Below, piece after piece: positions 59,007-64,000 of a stretch of 64,000 nucleotides of DNA (its first letter is position 1; every line of letters starts with the position of its first letter). The stretch spans positions 26,922,913-26,986,912 of the forward strand of contig CM077345.1 of the NCBI GenBank assembly GCA_039655645.1, in the 5' to 3' direction. The stretch comes from Ammopiptanthus mongolicus. Lineage: Eukaryota > Streptophyta > Magnoliopsida > Fabales > Fabaceae. Below the pieces are notes generated by a model. That model was not told the origin of the DNA. It did not search any database and worked only from the letters and a program-made list of their open reading frames with translations. The translations under genes were made by a program, and so were the position numbers.

Positions 59007-59892
59007 ACCATATCTATAGAGCAATTTAATGTTAAAAATATAAAGCTTATGAAATATGATTTAAACATAATAGTAATAAAAATAAATTCATTATCAAATA
59101 CAACTAACTAATAAAAATAAAGTCTATGTGGCTTATTGGGATTGGGCACGATTTTGAGCACTCGATAAACTTTAAATTGTACTTGATATTTTTTTGTTTA
59201 TTTTAAGTCTTATAAGGCTTAATACGTATTATAAGTGCTAAGAGAAATTATGATTTGATATTTAATTAATACTGAATTAGTTAACTATTTATTTTATTAA
59301 CTTATTTAATATTTAATTATTGCGAACCTACCTTATTTACTTATTTAAATTTTAAAAATTTTACTCATTAGTCCCACAACGTCACAAGAGACACTGCCCA
59401 ATCACTTGCAATCTGCTATCTTCCGTGATAACACCACCACCGCACAAGCCACTTTTTTTTTGTTTTTATTTTGTTTTAAGTCTTATGAGGCTTAACTCTT
59501 GTTATAAGTGTTAAAAAAACAATACTGACGGATTTTCGACGGGCTAAGCCGTCGATAACTCAAAAAAGAGACGTTGCGTGCAGTAATTTCAAATGACACT
59601 TACCAACGGGTCAAGCCGTCGGTAATAAATGAAAACGGTACCGACGCGCAAGCTGTCGGTAATAACGCGGGACAATTTGCATGCCTATTTGCGCCAAATT
59701 TACCGACGAACGTTCCCAGGGCCCGACTCTCGGTAATAAATGACAATGGTACCGACAGGCATGTTCGTCGGTAATGTGGTCAAGAATCCACTGTGTATTA
59801 TTGTCGGCCTTAGCCGTCGATAATGGTGAAGTTAGCGAAGGCTACTTGGCCGTCATTAGAGGTCGTCGCTATCTGCACATTTTGTTGTAGTG
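59007..59892 (-). other. Right part of the CACTA element with subterminal repeats
   Basis: 59007-59520 is non-coding AT-rich sequence upstream of the TnpA-like gene in its own orientation, presumably the original promoter and leader. CTTATAAGGCTTAA and CTTATGAGGCTTAA recur (59208, 59483). 59525-59830 carries repeated CCGTCGGTAATAA words in both orientations, the probable transposase-binding zone. Confidence 0.7.
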
Positions 59893-59895
59893 TAT

Positions 59896-60109
59896 AGGCA
59901 ACGATTTCCTAATTGTTGCCAGATGTTTCACTCAAATGTCATATAATATAGGCAACAATGATTAAAACAAGGTTAATTTATACTTTTGGTTATCTATGTT
60001 ATTTTTGTATTTACGATTTGGTTCTCTATCTTATTTTTGTATTTACGATTTGGTCCTCATAAAATAAAATGGATATATTTAATGATACTTAATGCGATTT
60101 TAGGATGGA
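59896..60109. other. Continuation of the older CACTA element, then unresolved sequence
   Basis: Up to about 59975 this resembles 37800-37870 (GGCAACGATTTCC, TTGCCAGATGTTTCA). A direct duplication TATTTTTGTATTTACGATTT lies at 60001 and 60031. The rest is not recognised. Confidence 0.5.
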
Positions 60110-60595
60110 GGACCAAAGTGCCGTTGTGACTTTTCAGCCGACATTGGACCAAGACCAAGAATAAGTTGGTGACTCTGCACAAGAGCCAGATGCTTCTCAA
60201 CGTCCAAGCTTGTAGCCTCACCCTCTTTCAGTTGTCCATCTTACTGATCCTACACCGTCCAATGCTCTTAGCTCTGTGCCTGGAAGAGATAACTTGGACG
60301 CAATTGCTGAAAGCTCTAAACCTGCTATTCCTTTAGAGTTACAAGAGTTCGTCTAGAACACTGTACCTACGGCCATCCAAACTTCTCAACAAGAGATGCT
60401 CTCTAAGATTGCTGCCATGATGCAATCATTCATGCAGCAACAACAACCACCTCCTCCTCCTCTCTCTTTAGCTTGCCTATTGGATCAGTTTAGAATAAGG
60501 CTGGTAGAAAGGGCCGACGAAACTCGGCCAGATGCTGATCATGGCCATTTAAGATCACTTGAAAAGATAGTCGGGCTATCTAGCGAACAATGAAG
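60110..60595 (+). pseudogene. Second fragment of a SIRE-type extra ORF (C-terminal part)
   Basis: PLSVVHLTDPTPSNALSSVP (about 60221-60280) lines up with PLSVVHPFDPSLSQALSVIP at about 16685-16745, and PLELQEFV*NTVPTAIQTSQ with the LLEFQDFVQRSIEATN segment that follows. Stops at about 60162, 60213 and 60355. It goes on as MLSKIAAMMQSFMQQQQPPP to about 60480, a part missing from the first copy. The right boundary with the gypsy pol is near 60590. Confidence 0.65.
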
Positions 60596-61632
60596 TACAC
60601 ACTACTAAAGGTGTGTTAGCTGACTATATCATAGATGATGGCACTTTGGGATTTGAAAAAGAGCCAGACGAAAAATAAAATGTTCAAGTAGAAGATCCTC
60701 TGGAAGAGATTAACTTAGGCACTGATATAAACAAAAGGATAATCTTCATAAGTTCATATCTGCCAAAGGAATTGAAAAAGAAACTTGTCATATCGCTCAA
60801 GGAATACATGGACTGCTTTGCCTGGGATTACAATGAGATGCCTGGATTGAGCAGAGATCTTGTTGAACCTCGGTTGCCATTGAAAGAGAGATGTAAACTT
60901 GTCAAACAAGCAAATAGGAGATTTGCCCCATAAGTGGTACATAAGATCAAAGAAGAGGTCGAAAGACAGCTCAAGTTCAACTTCATCAGAACCACCAGGT
61001 ATGTCGAAAGGCTTCCTAATGTAGTTCCCGTTGTTAAGAAAACTGGCAAGTTAAGGGTATATGTAGACTTTAGGAATTTGAATACAACCACACCCAATGA
61101 TGAATACCCTATGCACATAGCAGACATGTTAGTTGATGTTGCGTCTGTGCATGAAATTCTAAGTTGTATGGATGGCCATACAGGTTATAACCAGATTTTT
61201 ATAGTCGAGCAGGATGTGTCGAAAACTGCCTTCAGATGCCCAGGTGCTATTGGGACATATGAATGGTTACTCTTGCCTTTCGGTTTAAAGAATGCAAGGG
61301 CCACCTATTAAAGAGCAATGAATGCCATATTCTATAATGTTATTAGCAAATTCATGGAGGTGTACATTGATGATGTAGTCGTCAAGTCAAAGACTAAAGA
61401 TGAGCATCTGGAACATTTAAGGCAGGCATTTGAGAAAATGAAAAAACACAGCCTCAAGATGAATCCAGAAAAGTGCAGCTTTGGAGTGTTGGCCGCCAAG
61501 TTTTTGGGATTCTTATTTCACAAAAAAGGCATAGAGGTGGACAAGAGTAAAGCCATAGCAGTATTGGAAGGTGCAACACTGACGAACAAGAAGGAGTTAC
61601 AATCTTTCTTAGGGAAAGTAAATTTTCTGTGA
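60596..61632 (+). pseudogene. Tat/Ogre-type gypsy reverse transcriptase
   Basis: TTKGVLADYIIDDGTLGFEK and EDPLEEINLGTDINKRIIFI lead into the RT: DCFAWDYNEMPGLSRDLVEP, a TAA at 60931, then VPVVKKTGKLRVYVDFRNLN, SCMDGHTGYNQIFIVEQDVS, TAFRCPGAIGTYEWLLLPFG and the catalytic MEVYIDDVVVKS at about 61351-61386. Stops at 60676, 60931, 61309 and 61630. The wording is that of the Tat lineage (Ogre, Retand), clearly different from the Tekay RT at 2.9-3.5 kb. Confidence 0.9.
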
Positions 61633-62640
61633 AGATTTATATCCAATCTGTCGTGAAGAACCAGAGTTTTTGCATCATTAATTCAGTTGATGGCTGAATA
61701 AGATTTTGTGTGGGAGTCTTGCAACCGAGAAGCCTTTGACCAGAACAAGCAATACTTGATTAATCCACCGGTCATGATGCTACATGTGACTCGGCAACCG
61801 TTGAAGTTATACATATAAGCATCATAAGAAACCATAGGTTGTTTATTGGCTCAGAATGACGAAAACAATGTCAAATGAGCTGTCTACTACCTTAGTAGGG
61901 TTCTGAATGACGTTGAGAAAAGTTATAGTTCTATAGAGAAATTGGGTTTAGCATTGTATTTTTCACTGTACAAAGCTCAAATACTATATGATGCCTTGTA
62001 ACGTATTAGTTGTGTCCAAAACGGATGTAATAAATTATATGTTATCTAAGCCAGATCTTAATGGTCGTATTGGTAAATGGACTATAGCATTGTCAGAATT
62101 TTCTTTATAATATGTACCAGTGAAAGCTGTAAAAGGCCAGCCAATTGCTGATTTTCTAGTTATTCACCCTAGCTAGACACAGAAAATGCAAACTCGTCGG
62201 GTTAAAACCCTAATGTCTTTACTTTGATGACTCAAGGCATCAATGAGGAATTGGGGTAGGAGTTCTGATTGTAACTCGCCAAGGCATTCCGACTAAGTTC
62301 ATGTTTGAACTTAAACATTCATGCTCTAACAATGAGGCCGGATATGAAGCCTTGATTGTCGGGCTAGAAATATTGTTAGAAATGAAGGCACGAAATGTGC
62401 ATATCTTTGGGGATTCTCAATTGGTTATACAACAACTTACCTAAGAATACAAATATGTCAGTTACAATCTGACCAAGTATTCTATTGTGGCAAGTAAAGT
62501 AATGAATAAGTTCGACAAAGTTACTGTCGAACATATCCCCAAAGAATTAAATCAAGAGGCTAATGAGTTGGCACAATTTGCCTTTGGTTATAAAGCATCT
62601 CAGAAAGTTTTGTCGGATCTGATATAAATCAAGGAACTCC
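61633..62640 (+). pseudogene. Tat/Ogre-type RNase H, two copies of the fold
   Basis: Frames are broken, but RFISNLS, FDQNKQYLINPPVMM, YYLSRVLNDVEKSYSSIEKL and the segment with KPDLNGRIGKW and QPIADFL mark the RT-linked RNase H. FELKHSCSNNEAGYEALIVG, HIFGDSQLVIQQL and HIPKELNQEANELAQFA mark the additional archaeal-type RNase H found in Tat elements. Confidence 0.8.
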
Positions 62641-63530
62641 TATATCCTTTAGAAGAAAGGGATGTTTTGCTAAATGACGTCCTGGCACTTGATGACAGGA
62701 AGATACTAATAATTGAATATTTGAAAAACCCATGTCACGACGCAGACAAAAAACTTAAATACCAAGCGTCGGAATTTGTGGTGCAAGGTGGACTTTTGCA
62801 CAGGAGGTCTATCAATGGAACTTTAGACATATGCTTGGGAGAGATAAAGGCATTTCTTGCTTCTCAGAAGACCATGAAGGAATATGTGGAGCTCACCAGG
62901 TAGGAGAAAAAAATGAAGTGGACCATTCGACGTTACAAGTATTATTGACCTACGTTAGTTAGGGATTGTATATTGTTTGCCAAGTCTTGCGAAGAATGTT
63001 AGAAACATGATCATATACAAAATGTCCCAGCTAGTGATTTACATGCCATTATTAAACCTTGGCCATTTAGAGGACAGGCTTTAGATTTGATAGGCCAGAT
63101 ACATCCTGCTTCGTCGAAAGGCCATAAATATATTTTGATTGGAGTGGATTATTTCACAGAATGGATAAAAGCTGTGGCTTTGAAAAAAGTAACCCAACAG
63201 GATGTGATTGACTTCATTGAGAATCATATAGTTTGTCGGTTTGGGAAACCACAAACTTTGACGACTGATCAAGGGTCAGTTTTTACCTAACGAAAAGTTG
63301 TTAAATATGCTAATTCCAGGCAGATTAGAATGCTTACGTCAACCCCGTATTATGCTCAAGCAAATGGCCAAGTAGAGGCCATGAATAAGATTATTTTAAG
63401 TCTTATAAAGAAGCATGTGTGTCGGCAGCCTAGAAATTGGCAACACTCTTGATCAAGTCTTACGGGCATACAGGAATTCACCAAGAAAATCGACTAGTAC
63501 TTTACCATATAGATTGGTGTTGGTTGAAAA
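62641..63530 (+). pseudogene. Tat/Ogre-type integrase, cut off
   Basis: The pre-integrase piece 62667-62903 (FVVQGGLLHRRSINGTLDIC) is followed by a worn zinc-binding segment near 62925-63010 and the core: IDLIGQIHPASSKGHKYI, VDYFTEWIKAVALKKVTQ, FGKPQTLTTDQGSVFT, then after a TAA STPYYAQANGQVEAMNKII. It breaks off near 63530 at PYRLVLVE, before the C-terminal domain. Confidence 0.87.
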
Positions 63531-64000
63531 ACGTGTCGGTGCAAAAATGTGCAAATGTACACAGTCGTAACAAGTAATAAGAGGTAAGAAAGATCGTTCC
63601 AACGAGGATTGAAATGACACTTATCCAGAATTTCAAATCAATTGTTTTATTAGCTAAGATAAGAAAAAGGTAACCAAAGGTAACAAGTGTATATTGGAAG
63701 TAACATGCAATAATTTAAATTGAACAAAGAAATGGCAAGAAGTAAGAAAACATATTTAAACAGGGTAAAGGACAAATATGGGTAAAACAGCTAGGGGTAC
63801 AACTCCCTTGTAACTTCTTGTACAGGGTCCACTATGCTATGACATGCTACAACATTTGGTTCCAGGAAATAACAGTTGTGCTTGCCAAAACTTTAAGAGG
63901 AGTTTCATTAAGCGTTCCTCATTCCTAAACTCACATTAATTACGCTCCTTTCTTAATAAACATGTTCCAGCTAACCTAAGAACTTGAATGAAACATTCAT
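63531..64000. other. Unidentified sequence replacing the end of the gypsy integrase
   Basis: The coding match stops near 63530 and gives way to TGTCGGTGCAAAAATGTGCA and AT-rich non-coding sequence. TGTCGGTGC may be the start of another LTR or a different repeat inserted here; its far end lies outside the window. Confidence 0.4.

Larger units (their letters stand above)
37901..59892 (-). mobile_element. CACTA element expanded to 22 kb by nested insertions
   Basis: Ends in CACTACAACAAAA at 37901 and its complement TTTTGTTGTAGTG at 59880-59892, with 3-bp target duplications TAT at 37898-37900 and 59893-59895. Both subterminal zones (37925-38165 and 59525-59830) carry repeated CCGTCGGTAAT words in both orientations. 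Without the copia at 40127-59006 the element is only about 3.1 kb and codes for a TnpA-like protein but no TNP2 transposase, so it was non-autonomous or internally deleted. Strand refers to the gene. Confidence 0.88.

Noticed and set aside
1..64000. CRISPR arrays, bacterial operons, tRNA or rRNA genes
   Set aside because: None found; the repeats present are LTRs, microsatellites and MITEs, and the content is plainly plant nuclear DNA.

Overview
The window is plant nuclear heterochromatin: almost all of it is transposable elements nested in one another, most of them broken. The retrotransposon families (Tekay, SIRE, Tork and Tat lineages, primed by initiator methionine tRNA), CACTA and hAT DNA transposons, an L1-type LINE and short MITEs point to a flowering plant. 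The SIRE-type copia with a long extra ORF, its LTR rich in AATCGATTA motifs, and the MITE at 34.9 kb suggest a dicot and probably a legume; that is inference. I found no convincing host protein gene, rRNA, tRNA or CRISPR array.

Layout, left half. 1-8968 is a Ty3/gypsy Tekay chromovirus whose 5' LTR is cut by the window edge. It is inserted in the gag of an older Ty1/copia SIRE-type element whose remnants run from 8969 to about 16865 (gag, protease, integrase, RT, RNase H, then a long extra ORF); a SIRE-like 3' LTR follows at 18108-20078. Between and after these are pieces of a second gypsy LTR family, minus strand at about 20085-21800 and plus strand at about 22600-24430. A Tourist-like MITE lies at 25229-25619. 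A young Tork-type copia (26407-31886, minus strand) has a matching 5-bp target duplication and a polyprotein frame broken by a single stop codon. 31892-36900 is AT-rich with microsatellites, a MITE and one CT-rich promoter-like stretch.

Right half. From 36.9 kb there is a CACTA TNP2 transposase fragment, then the left end of one CACTA element (37574), then a second CACTA element (37901-59892, TSD TAT) that has swollen to 22 kb by later insertions. A minus-strand copia (40127-59006) landed on the start codon of its TnpA-like gene. That copia in turn took a gypsy solo LTR (43466-46244, TSD AGTAC), a duplicated piece of the CACTA gene carrying another gypsy solo LTR (49981-52378, TSD TCGAC), a hAT MITE (53471-54011, 8-bp TSD), a nearly intact hAT transposon (54131-57807, 8-bp TSD) and a 5'-truncated LINE (about 58051-58760). 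After the CACTA come a second SIRE extra-ORF fragment (about 60110-60595) and a decayed Tat/Ogre-type gypsy pol (60596-63530), broken off by unidentified sequence.

No gene set here works as a pathway. What the window records is an order of insertion, readable from target-site duplications. The two elements closest to functional are the Tork copia and the hAT transposon, each with one premature stop in an otherwise open frame.
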